A program made the position numbers and the translations under genes. This document shows, piece after piece, positions 9,397-17,552 of a DNA stretch of 64,000 nucleotides. How positions within the stretch are numbered: position 1 is the stretch's first letter; each line of letters starts with the position of its first letter. The stretch is from the NCBI GenBank assembly GCA_028724265.1, contig JAQYDG010000004.1, positions 310,001-374,000 on the forward strand, given 5' to 3'. The notes beneath the pieces were generated by a model that saw only the letters and a program-made list of their open reading frames with translations, did no database searches and was not told where the DNA came from. Source of the stretch: Actinomycetaceae bacterium (GTDB lineage: Bacteria > Actinomycetota > Actinomycetes > Actinomycetales > Actinomycetaceae).

Positions 9397-10242
9397 CTAG
9401 CTCGGCAGCAGCTGCTCGACTTTCTCCATGTACTCGTCGTCAGTCCAGTGCCGAGCCGGCAGGTACTTCGCTTTGTACTTCAGCGCATTGCTCCGCGTTA
9501 CTTGACCGAGGTGTTTAAACGGCACACCGCCAACGATCTCGCCCGGCGTTGTCGATTTCGTCACGACGGCATTAGGCGCAACAATCGTCATGGGCGCCAG
9601 AACTATGCCACCTGTGACATTCGCACATGCGCCGATCGTTGTCAGGGGCTCTATCCGAGGAACAGTCGTACGTTTTCCGGTTCGCTCGTCGAGGCGTCCT
9701 CCGCCCCCATTTCCTCCTATAGTGACGTTTGCCCCGATCGTCACAAATTCACAGATATCGGCCAAGGGATGCACAATCACACCGATGCCCCCGTACCCGA
9801 AAATGACTTCACCCCTCAGCTCAAGAGCCGCCGGCACATAGCTATTGTGTAGCAGGTAGTTGAGTCTTTCAGCCCTGCCAGCTCGTTCCGTATCTCCTTT
9901 GATGTAGTACCGATGAGCAGTCTGCCAGATGCGATACGCACTCGGGATCTTGTCTCCGATCTTCGGAATAAGATCGATCCACGGATCGACGAGGCTATCC
10001 CATCCAAAACGAGCGCCATTCCTTGCGTTCGTAGGCCACGGATCCACTCCAAGCCTTTGGAAGAACGGAGTATCTGCCAGCGTCTGCGGTTCGGAAGGGT
10101 GATGGGCTTGGTTTTCCTTCAGCTTCTCGACCTCCTGCGCAAGCGCGCTTACAGCATTCTGAAGCTGATGGACACGCTCCTCGACCGACTGATCTTCGAG
10201 GTCTTGGGTGCAGCGGTCGTGTGTACGGTGTTCTTCGTCCAT
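9397..10242 (-). CDS. Serine acetyltransferase-like left-handed beta-helix protein
   Basis: 281 residues. Residues about 20-45 form a predicted coiled coil (VEERVHQLQNAVSALAQEVEKL). Roughly residues 140-245 are hexapeptide repeats (VIFGYGGIGVIVHPLADI, VTIGANVTIGGNGG, TTIGACANVTGGIVLAP, TIVAPNAVVT, GEIVGGVPFKHLG), the acyl-CoA-binding left-handed beta helix found in CysE and sugar O/N-acetyltransferases, including the end motif GVP. The middle part (SAYRIWQTAHRYYIKGD, AERLNYLLHNSYVPAALEL) resembles CysE-like enzymes that act on carrier- or sugar-bound substrates. The start ATG has AGAGGA upstream and overlaps, in a different frame, the region just before the neighbouring stop codon 10 bp away, so it is co-transcribed and probably coupled with the AsnB-like gene. 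No cysK is adjacent, which argues against simple cysteine synthesis. Substrate unknown. Confidence 0.75.
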   Translation of the reverse strand: MDEEHRTHDRCTQDLEDQSVEERVHQLQNAVSALAQEVEKLKENQAHHPSEPQTLADTPFFQRLGVDPWPTNARNGARFGWDSLVDPWIDLIPKIGDKIPSAYRIWQTAHRYYIKGDTERAGRAERLNYLLHNSYVPAALELRGEVIFGYGGIGVIVHPLADICEFVTIGANVTIGGNGGGGRLDERTGKRTTVPRIEPLTTIGACANVTGGIVLAPMTIVAPNAVVTKSTTPGEIVGGVPFKHLGQVTRSNALKYKAKYLPARHWTDDEYMEKVEQLLPS

Positions 10243-10252
10243 GATGTCCTCT

Positions 10253-11998
10253 TTAGCGAGCTATCTGATCTAGGTCGGCAAGAAATCTCAGTTTAGATGC
10301 GAGTGCTGCATAGTTGTTGGGATTATGCTCCTGCGCCCACTCGACGAATTCTTTGAGGTGATCGTCAACAAAAAATGCAAATGACGAGTCCGGACGTGAT
10401 ATCACAGCTAAGGACTCAGATACTTCTGACTCTAACGACGTCCGGAAATCCCACTCGCTCTCCACAGGTCTCCGAGAGGGAATCGGATACGGCGTGATCC
10501 GTCGATCCATCACCAGATGCTCAGCGCCCTCGACCTTCGCCCCTGCCTGATCAATCGTTGAACCGCGGTGATAGCGAGAATCAAAAACAGCCTTGGTATA
10601 TGGAACCTCGAACTCCAGCAGAGGCAGTTGTGGATCGAACACGGAAAGAACATCGTAGATGACGCGGCCACTGCGCTGCTCCGCCGCTGGAAGCCCACGA
10701 AAAGCCCGCAGTAGATATGGTGAGGTCGCGAGGCTGATGGAAACCGAATTCTCCGGCAAAATCGGACGAGCAGCGAAATGAAGCCGCGACCTGAGGTTGA
10801 CGTAGTGGCTCTCAATTTTGTCTCCGAGCTTCTGCCCAGGAAGAACCTCAAATGTGTGGAGGAGATCTGGGAAAAATCGATTCACCATCTCGTCGCTGAC
10901 AAACCGACCCCGCGGTTGACGCAGAGCCTGCGCAATATGCTCAGCGGATGCTGGAAGCTCAGGGTCAGCTTTCGAAAACTCGATCACTCCCCAATTCGTG
11001 CGGTACATTTCGCCGCCGCCACCCAGCATTCTCACCACCGGAGTCTTGAAGATACCGGAGACCGGTCGGAAATCCGCGGGTGTTATCCAGTGATACGAAC
11101 CAAAGATGTGGCTTCTTCTTCGCTCAATATTCTGTGCGACGGAGTTATGCGAAAAACCGACAATGCGTGGCATGCCCTCATAGCTGCCACCATATCGGGC
11201 AACGAGCCCGCTCCCGATTCTTAAATCGAGGGCGAGCATAGGCGATGTTGCTTGAGCAATCGTGTTGAAGATGACGCGATGCTGAAGCCCTTGGCTCACG
11301 AGAGCACCGAAAATAATGCGCGAATCCCTCCCCCCGGAAATATCGGCGAGCACCGGGTACCCACTGTTGACGACTGCACTCACATTCTGTGCTACGTCCT
11401 CAGCACCGGCATGGATCAGTTCCCAATACTCATCAGGTTCGAGCACCGAGAAATCCTGTACGTGGGTGGAGACCACAACGCCGTTCCCTCCAACGGTGAT
11501 CCGCGAATGTGTGGGGAGAACTTGCACTCCCTTAACCGGCGTGGTGAGCATGTTGAAATTGAATGAAAAACCCGTCTGGCCATAGAAGACGGAAATAGCG
11601 TTATTCACGTCGATGGAACGGAGGATCAAAGCCGCTAAATGCAGCCGATTCGTCACGAGGGAATCCGAGTAGAAGAGCATATTCATACCGAAGATATCCG
11701 GCTGAATAGTCGCAACCGAATCGCCCAATCCGATCACCGTATATGTGCCCGCCCCGAAGTGAGACGGCTGCTGAGCTAGCGTTGTCGGTCCGACATAAAA
11801 CCTGCCATCGACGACGCCAGCCCCAAAGAACAAGGTGTCCGCACCAACGGGATACCACGAATAGAGAGTGTAATTCTCTTTCGTGACCCGATACGCGCCC
11901 AGATCTGTGAGCAGATCATCGATCGCGGGCGTCGTTGTTCTTACAATGACGAAGTCCGCCTGCGGGACATCTTGCGGAACGAATCTCAATGCAGCCAT
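10253..11998 (-). CDS. Asparagine-synthase-like (AsnB superfamily) protein without glutaminase cysteine
   Basis: 581 residues. The N-terminal about 200 residues resemble the class II amidotransferase-like fold of AsnB relatives (VGPTTLA, DIFGMNMLFYSD) but the protein starts MAAL, lacking the nucleophilic Cys2, so it probably cannot hydrolyse glutamine. Residues about 218-227 (LADISGGRDSR) are the N-type ATP-pyrophosphatase P-loop SGGxDSR that adenylates a carboxylate. Beta-lactam synthetase and several polysaccharide-cluster enzymes share this layout. The start ATG has GGAGG nine bases upstream. It is the first gene of a two-gene operon with the hexapeptide acetyltransferase. The likely chemistry is ATP-driven amide or ester formation on an unidentified carboxylate, possibly an envelope glycan or small metabolite; that is inference. 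The C-terminal half is rich in R/H and gives no further recognisable domain. Confidence 0.65.
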   Translation of the reverse strand: MAALRFVPQDVPQADFVIVRTTTPAIDDLLTDLGAYRVTKENYTLYSWYPVGADTLFFGAGVVDGRFYVGPTTLAQQPSHFGAGTYTVIGLGDSVATIQPDIFGMNMLFYSDSLVTNRLHLAALILRSIDVNNAISVFYGQTGFSFNFNMLTTPVKGVQVLPTHSRITVGGNGVVVSTHVQDFSVLEPDEYWELIHAGAEDVAQNVSAVVNSGYPVLADISGGRDSRIIFGALVSQGLQHRVIFNTIAQATSPMLALDLRIGSGLVARYGGSYEGMPRIVGFSHNSVAQNIERRRSHIFGSYHWITPADFRPVSGIFKTPVVRMLGGGGEMYRTNWGVIEFSKADPELPASAEHIAQALRQPRGRFVSDEMVNRFFPDLLHTFEVLPGQKLGDKIESHYVNLRSRLHFAARPILPENSVSISLATSPYLLRAFRGLPAAEQRSGRVIYDVLSVFDPQLPLLEFEVPYTKAVFDSRYHRGSTIDQAGAKVEGAEHLVMDRRITPYPIPSRRPVESEWDFRTSLESEVSESLAVISRPDSSFAFFVDDHLKEFVEWAQEHNPNNYAALASKLRFLADLDQIAR

Positions 11999-12139
11999 AG
12001 AACTGACCTCCTACACATGTGAGGACGACACATACACATTGACACTTACACTGTGGCGTGGCAAGCGCCTGAGCAAGCCACGACTCACCGAGCGCCTATC
12101 GATGCCGCCCAGTTACCGGCGCTGCTTAGCTGCTCAGTG

Positions 12140-13726
12140 TTACTCCCACTCGATCGTTGCGGGTGGCTTGCTCGTTACATCCAGAACAACTCGGTTGATT
12201 TCAGGCACTGTGTTGGTGATGCGCGTCGAAATCTTCGCCAACACGTCATACGGAATGCGAGCCCAATCTGCGGTCATCGCATCCTCGCTCGTCACCGGTC
12301 GTAAAACAATGGGTGACCCGTAGGTTCGTCCGTCCCCTTGAACCCCAACGGAATGCACATCAGCAACAAGCACAACCGGGCACTGCCAAATTTCTGAGTC
12401 CAAACCTGCAGCTGTGAGTTCTTCACGCACGATAGCATCTGCTTCGCGCAAAACTCGAAGCCTCTCACCGGTAATCTCGCCCACAATACGAATAGCCAAG
12501 CCCGGACCAGGGAATGGTTGACGCGACACGATCTGTTCGGGGACACCCAGTTGGCGTCCGATTGCACGTACCTCGTCCTTGAACAGCGTGCGCAGGGGTT
12601 CGACGAGCTCGAACGCCATGTCCGAAGGAAGCCCTCCCACATTGTGGTGGCTCTTGATCGTCGCTGCACCGTCACCACCACCGGACTCCACCACGTCGGG
12701 ATAGAGCGTTCCTTGCACAAGGTACTTCACATCTGTGGCGTCCGGCCCTAGCGAGGCAACGACCTGCTTCTGTGCCTCTTCGAAGCTGCGGATAAATTCG
12801 CGGCCGATAATCTTGCGCTTCTGTTCGGGGTCAACCACGCCTTGAAGCGCCGTGAGGAACCGATCCGTTTCATCCACAGTGATCACACGAATACCGGTGG
12901 ACGCCGCATATTCGCGTTCCACCGCCTCGCGTTCGCCCTTCCTCAGCAGGCCATGATCGATAAAGAAACACGTCAGCTGATCGCCAACAGCCTTGTGGAC
13001 AAGCGCTGCAGCAACAGATGAATCTACTCCGCCTGACAGTGCGCAAATCACCTGCGCATCCCCCACCGTGTTCCGGATTGCTTCGACTTGGCTGTCGATA
13101 ATCGAATCCGGAGTCCATGTGGGCTCAATCCCGGCACAGCGATACAGGAAGTTCTGCAGAATCTGCTGCCCATAGTCGGTGTGAACCACTTCAGAATGCC
13201 ACTGAGCTCCCCACATCTTCAGTTCTGGAGCCTCAAAAGCGGCCACAGGTGTTTGAGCCGTACGCGCTGTGACGGTAAAACCTTCAGGTGCTTGTTGAAC
13301 AGCATCCGAATGGCTCATCCATACCGACTGATCGGCGGGCGTGCCAGCAAAGAGCTGCGACTCGGCTGCCGAATCTGTCAGATGAAGTGCCGTACGCCCA
13401 TATTCAGACGTTCCCGTTTTTCCGACAATGCCGCCAAAAGCCTGAGCCATCAGCTGGAAGCCATAGCACGTGCCGAACACGGGCACACCCAGATGGAAAA
13501 TCTCCTCGTCCATATGCGGAGCATCCTCCACATATACCGACGCCGGGCCGCCAGAAAGAATAATGGCAGCCGGGTCTTGTGCCTTCACATCCGCAGCGCT
13601 GATCGAATGAGGGACAATCTCCGAATAAATATGTGCCTCCCGGACGCGGCGTGCAATGAGCTGCGCGTACTGGGCACCAAAATCCACCACGAGGACGGGA
13701 TGCAACGTTTGGGTATTTTCACTCAC
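12140..13726 (-). CDS. guaA: GMP synthase (glutamine-hydrolysing)
   Basis: 528 residues from GTG 13726. It converts XMP to GMP with ATP and glutamine. The class I amidotransferase domain carries the nucleophile elbow GTCYGFQ and the His/Glu region WHSEV; the ATP-pyrophosphatase domain has [12 protein letters not shown]; the C-terminal dimerisation domain ends with [17 protein letters not shown], the canonical GuaA end. The frame extends upstream to 13876, but those 50 codons are not family-like and no ATG there has an SD. GTG 13726 is chosen because homology begins immediately after it and a TACACT hexamer lies exactly 6 nt upstream, consistent with a leaderless mRNA. It stands alone in this window, 18 kb from guaB. 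Confidence 0.96.
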   Translation of the reverse strand: MSENTQTLHPVLVVDFGAQYAQLIARRVREAHIYSEIVPHSISAADVKAQDPAAIILSGGPASVYVEDAPHMDEEIFHLGVPVFGTCYGFQLMAQAFGGIVGKTGTSEYGRTALHLTDSAAESQLFAGTPADQSVWMSHSDAVQQAPEGFTVTARTAQTPVAAFEAPELKMWGAQWHSEVVHTDYGQQILQNFLYRCAGIEPTWTPDSIIDSQVEAIRNTVGDAQVICALSGGVDSSVAAALVHKAVGDQLTCFFIDHGLLRKGEREAVEREYAASTGIRVITVDETDRFLTALQGVVDPEQKRKIIGREFIRSFEEAQKQVVASLGPDATDVKYLVQGTLYPDVVESGGGDGAATIKSHHNVGGLPSDMAFELVEPLRTLFKDEVRAIGRQLGVPEQIVSRQPFPGPGLAIRIVGEITGERLRVLREADAIVREELTAAGLDSEIWQCPVVLVADVHSVGVQGDGRTYGSPIVLRPVTSEDAMTADWARIPYDVLAKISTRITNTVPEINRVVLDVTSKPPATIEWE

Positions 13727-13732
13727 GTGCTT

Positions 13733-13738
13733 AGTGTA
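13733..13738 (-). promoter_or_regulatory. -10 element of guaA, leaderless arrangement
   Basis: Reading the minus strand, TACACT is followed by six bases (AAGCAC) and then the GTG start, with no Shine-Dalgarno sequence between. Transcription initiating 6-7 bases after the hexamer would begin at the start codon. No convincing -35 is visible. Confidence 0.5.
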
Positions 13739-13909
13739 CGTTGGCTGATGCATGTGATGCATCGAGCCCACATCGTGAAAACGAGGCAGGCGCGCGGGCA
13801 GGCGTCCGCCTGAAGCGGCTTGCGCGCTTGTTCGTCTCAACACAAACGCGCAGAAGCGGAGATCTCGTCTCATCAATCCGACTACCGTTAAGAACGATCG
13901 AGAAGCTGC

Positions 13910-13933
13910 CTGACGCTCAGTCTGACACTCAGT
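13910..13933 (+). repeat. Tandem 12-bp repeat upstream of the peptide transporter operon
   Basis: Two adjacent copies of CTGACRCTCAGT (differing at one base) lie about 70 bp before the start of the substrate-binding lipoprotein gene, in the divergent guaA/dpp intergenic region. The position would suit a regulator binding site, but no regulator gene is linked. Confidence 0.4.
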
Positions 13934-13999
13934 CTGCAGACTCTGCCTCTCGATTGCCCAGACCGTTATCCGTGAGTGCTACGCGAGGAAAGTCCATCT

Positions 14000-15643
14000 A
14001 TGGCATGTATCCATTGCCGTCGCCGCATACACAAAGCTTTGATGGCCACGCTCATCCTCGTCACCACAGCGATGGTGACGGGCTGTGCGTCAGCACCTGA
14101 CAGCACACATGCACAGACCACAGCCGAAGCAAATAGCGTGAACGTGGGGTTGCTCATTGAGCCGGCGGGTCTCAATATTATGACGGTCTCCGGCGCAGCG
14201 ATTCGGCAGGTGGAGCTGGGCAACGTCTACGAAGGGCTCGTCCGACTCAATCATGATGCAACAATCAGCCCCCTTCTCGCCTCGGCGTGGGACGTGTCGC
14301 CTGACGGGCTGCGCTATACCTTCCACCTGCGCACGAACGCCACCTTTTCCGATGGGCAGCCCGTCACCGCGTATGACGCGGCCGCATCACTCAATGAAGC
14401 CTGCGGTAAGGCATGCGCCCAAGCGTCCACTCCCCACTCATCCCCTCGGCTCGCTGCTGTTCAATCTGTGCGGGCAGCCGACCGTTATACCGTCGTGGTT
14501 ACTCTGCGCGCCCCGTCATTCCAGCTGCTCTCCATCCTCGGCACCGACGCAGGTGTGATAGTGCCAGCGCATCCCCGCGTCAACCTGAATCAAGAAAGCG
14601 ATGGCTCCGGCCCCTATCGCATCAGCGAGTGGAAACAAGGATCAACACTGACCCTGACCCGTAGAGCGGACTATTGGGGAACACCGGCAGCCAATGCACG
14701 CACAGTTTTTCACTTCTACTCCGATCAGATCGCCGCGTCCAATGCCCTAGCCGCTGGCGACATCGACCTCTTTACTGCCCCTGGCGAGTCCACACTGGCA
14801 AAGTTCAGCGATAACCCCGCCTACACGCTCACAGACGGCCCGCAAGACTCGTGGATGATCTTGGGCTTCAACAACGCGGATCCGATTCTGCGTGACGCAC
14901 GGATACGTCACGCCATACGCCAAGGAATTAACAAAGCAGACTTGATCAGAGTCCTTGGGGTCCCTGCTGATAGAGTCGGCTCGGCTGTGGCGCCCGGCGA
15001 CCCGTGGTTTGCTGATATGGCCACTATCGATGCCTACAACCCCACTGCCGCCAGAAAACTCCTTGCGCGCGCGGGTCATCAGCAGATAGATATCACTCTC
15101 AAAGTGCCCAACACATACGACGCAAAAATGAGCGAGTTTATCGCCGCAGAGCTATCTGATATTGGGATACACGTCCACATTCAGCGCATGGAGTTCGCCG
15201 CGTGGCTTGCGGAAGTGTATACCGAAAAAAACTATCAGATGACGATCGTCCTCCACGCCGAGCCATGGACGCTCGAAAACTACGGAAACCCAGACTACTA
15301 CTGGAATTATGCGAACCCGCAGGCTGCCGCGCTACTTGAAGAAGCGCAGAGCGCGCCGACGGTGGACGCGGGGGCTCGCGCACTGCGGGAGCTGGCTATG
15401 CTCGCCTCCCGCGATGCAGCGAGCGACTGGCTGTACTCAGCAAAGAGCAACATGATTGTGTCCACTAGGCTCTCTGGTTTCCCCACCGCACGCACCGGAA
15501 GCCAGCTTTTCGTCTTTGGGATACGGAAGAGCGAGACCGCACCGAGCAATCCTGAACCTGCCCCACACACTCACAATCGCGCCGCCGGAGCTGCCGGAGT
15601 GCACGGAGAAACGGGCATGCGCAGGGATACCAGTAGGTACTGA
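14000..15643 (+). CDS. Peptide ABC transporter substrate-binding lipoprotein
   Basis: 547 residues, SBP_bac_5 (DppA/OppA) family. The N-terminus has basic residues (CRRRIHKA), a hydrophobic stretch, and the lipobox VTGC with the lipidated Cys near residue 30. Family motifs follow: EPAGLNIMTV, GNVYEGLVRLNHDATISPLLASAWDVSPDGLRYTFHLR and FSDGQPVTAYDAAASL. It captures peptides or similar solutes at the outer membrane face for the adjacent permeases. ATG 14000 is chosen because GAGGAAAG is eight bases upstream; an in-frame GTG at 13976 has no SD. First gene of a five-cistron-equivalent import operon. The tail after residue 510 is polar and probably disordered. Confidence 0.9.
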   Translation: MACIHCRRRIHKALMATLILVTTAMVTGCASAPDSTHAQTTAEANSVNVGLLIEPAGLNIMTVSGAAIRQVELGNVYEGLVRLNHDATISPLLASAWDVSPDGLRYTFHLRTNATFSDGQPVTAYDAAASLNEACGKACAQASTPHSSPRLAAVQSVRAADRYTVVVTLRAPSFQLLSILGTDAGVIVPAHPRVNLNQESDGSGPYRISEWKQGSTLTLTRRADYWGTPAANARTVFHFYSDQIAASNALAAGDIDLFTAPGESTLAKFSDNPAYTLTDGPQDSWMILGFNNADPILRDARIRHAIRQGINKADLIRVLGVPADRVGSAVAPGDPWFADMATIDAYNPTAARKLLARAGHQQIDITLKVPNTYDAKMSEFIAAELSDIGIHVHIQRMEFAAWLAEVYTEKNYQMTIVLHAEPWTLENYGNPDYYWNYANPQAAALLEEAQSAPTVDAGARALRELAMLASRDAASDWLYSAKSNMIVSTRLSGFPTARTGSQLFVFGIRKSETAPSNPEPAPHTHNRAAGAAGVHGETGMRRDTSRY

Positions 15644-15657
15644 GACGGCAGGCACTG

Positions 15658-16689
15658 ATGGCACACACAACGTTAGCTGAAACTCTTCATCACCGGAGGG
15701 AGCAAACCGCTGCCCTACGCTCTAGCCGCGCGGCGCGTCTGGCGGCAACGCTGGGATGGACACTCGTTGCGCTGCTGCTGGCAAGCGGCGTCATCTTCTT
15801 TACTCTGCATATCCTCCCCGGGGATGTCGCGGTGCTCAAGGCTGGCACCGAAGCCACCACTGACCACGTGACAGGGCTGCGCACCGAGTTAGGCCTCGAT
15901 CGGCCGCTGTGGATTCAATATGGATCTTGGCTGCTAGGCCTCCTCCGCGGGGATTTGGGAGTCTCTGCTATTACGAGCCAGCCCATTGCGGCAACCATTG
16001 CCGCAAAGCTTTCCGTCACCGTGCCACTTGTGCTCACGTCGCTGCTCATTGCGCTAGCTGCCTCGATACCCCTCGGCACTTTCGTCGCCTTGCATCGACA
16101 TGCACGAGTGGGCAGTATTTGTGAACTCATTATCCAGGTCGGAGCGAGTATTCCTACTTTTCTTCTCGGGTCGCTTCTCGTTGCGCTCTTCGCTCTGCAC
16201 ACCGGCTGGTTTCCGGCCACCGGCTTTCCACAGTCCGGATGGCATCAGTGGAGCGCAGCTGTGCGATCCTTGGTGCTTCCGATCGGTGCGCTCACCTTGC
16301 CACAGATTGCTATTTTCGCCCGCTACGTTCGCAGTGCCGTCCTCGCTGTGACGAGCCGCGACTCGTTTCGAACCGCGCGCGCACAAGGCCTTACCGTTCG
16401 TGGCGCTCTGCGTCACTCGTGGCGCCAGGTGGCGCTGCCGTTAGTGAGTGTTCTTGCCCTTGATGTCGCTGGTTTGATGACAGGCGCTGTGCTGGTTGAA
16501 CAGGTGTTCGCGCTTCCTGGGTGGGGAGCTTTTCTGGTGACGAGCGTTGCCGCGCGTGACTTTAGCGTCGTTCAGTCGATGCTGTTCATCCTCAGTGCCA
16601 TCGTCATTCTGGTGATGGCATGCGCCTCGATGAGCACCGCATTCATCGATCCTGCTGCACACGGACGAGGAAGGGATATATCACGATAG
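15658..16689 (+). CDS. Peptide ABC transporter permease, DppB type
   Basis: 343 residues with six predicted helices and a cytoplasmic N-terminus. The BPD_transp_1 EAA loop, which docks on the ATPase, is seen as RGALRHSWRQVALPL, preceded by SFRTARAQGL, typical of DppB/OppB. GDVAVLKAG and LGLDRPLWIQYGSWL near residues 58-95 are the conserved periplasmic segment of DppB-type permeases. It starts 14 bp after the lipoprotein gene and belongs to the same operon. The end overlaps the largest open frame of the next permease. Confidence 0.92.
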   Translation: MAHTTLAETLHHRREQTAALRSSRAARLAATLGWTLVALLLASGVIFFTLHILPGDVAVLKAGTEATTDHVTGLRTELGLDRPLWIQYGSWLLGLLRGDLGVSAITSQPIAATIAAKLSVTVPLVLTSLLIALAASIPLGTFVALHRHARVGSICELIIQVGASIPTFLLGSLLVALFALHTGWFPATGFPQSGWHQWSAAVRSLVLPIGALTLPQIAIFARYVRSAVLAVTSRDSFRTARAQGLTVRGALRHSWRQVALPLVSVLALDVAGLMTGAVLVEQVFALPGWGAFLVTSVAARDFSVVQSMLFILSAIVILVMACASMSTAFIDPAAHGRGRDISR

Positions 16690-17552
16690 AACCCACGACT
16701 TTGCTGCGTAGATCTCACCGCCTCGGTGAGCGCATTGCACGGCTCTCCTTATCTGGGAAAACAGCCCTCGTTGTTCTTGCGCTCATCGTGGTGGGCGGGC
16801 TTGTGGCACTTGTCTATACGCCCTATTCTCCCTACGCGATCCGGCCGTACGAGCGCTGGCTTCCACCAAGCCTGCTTCATATCTGCGGAACTGACGGGCT
16901 TGGCCGTGATCTTTTTTCCCGGCTCGCGGCCGGTAGCGCGCGCACTGTGCTGACAAGCGTCACCGCTGTGTTCATCGCAATAACGCTAGGGGTTCTGCTG
17001 GCTGCCCTGATTGCTACGAGTCACCGTCATGTGTCCGGAGTACTGCAGCGCGCGGCGGATTTGTTCATCGCATTCCCAACCCTGCTAATTGCCATGCTCC
17101 TTGCGACTGCCTTCGTCGGCTCCAGCGCAACCGTTGCTGCGGCGATCGGTCTTGGTTCCGTCAGCGTCGTCACACGCACCGTTCTACCTGAACTGTATGC
17201 GAGTGTACGCAGCGAGCACGCTTTGCTCGCCCAGCAGTCGGGAGCGAGTTGGTGGTGGATCGTCACACGGCATGTGGCTCCGGATATTATGCCGACCCTC
17301 ACGGTTCGTGCTACTCAGCTGCTCGGTACTGCGATTTTGGCAGAATCCGGCCTGAGTTACCTCGGGCTCGGCCCACAGCCTCCAGCACCCTCGTGGGGAC
17401 GCATGTTGGCGGAATTTCAACCTGAGATTGGCGTCCATACCTGGCCACTGGCTATCACTGCTGCCGTTCTGCTTGCAACAGTGATCAGCTTTGCGATTGT
17501 GGGTGACGCGTTACGCGATGTTTTTGATGTGCGCTTGGAGGATCACAGCTGA
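16620..17552 (+). CDS. Peptide ABC transporter permease, DppC type (start uncertain)
   Basis: Up to 310 residues, second membrane subunit of the importer. Recognised from the DppC N-terminal segment (LHICGTDGLGRDLFSRLAAGSARTVLTSV) and the EAA loop GASWWWIVTRHVAPDIMP followed by ESGLSYLGLGPQPPAPSWGRML, which is diagnostic. The start is odd. The only ATG (16620) would overlap dppB by 70 bases and has a weak SD, while a strong SD (GAGGAAGGGA, 16667-16676) points to ATC 16680 or ATA 16686, where ATA overlaps the dppB stop as ATAG. TTG 16701 is too far from the SD. Family alignment would begin shortly after 16700. The stop overlaps the next start (TGATG). Confidence 0.88.
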   Translation: MRLDEHRIHRSCCTRTRKGYITIEPTTLLRRSHRLGERIARLSLSGKTALVVLALIVVGGLVALVYTPYSPYAIRPYERWLPPSLLHICGTDGLGRDLFSRLAAGSARTVLTSVTAVFIAITLGVLLAALIATSHRHVSGVLQRAADLFIAFPTLLIAMLLATAFVGSSATVAAAIGLGSVSVVTRTVLPELYASVRSEHALLAQQSGASWWWIVTRHVAPDIMPTLTVRATQLLGTAILAESGLSYLGLGPQPPAPSWGRMLAEFQPEIGVHTWPLAITAAVLLATVISFAIVGDALRDVFDVRLEDHS

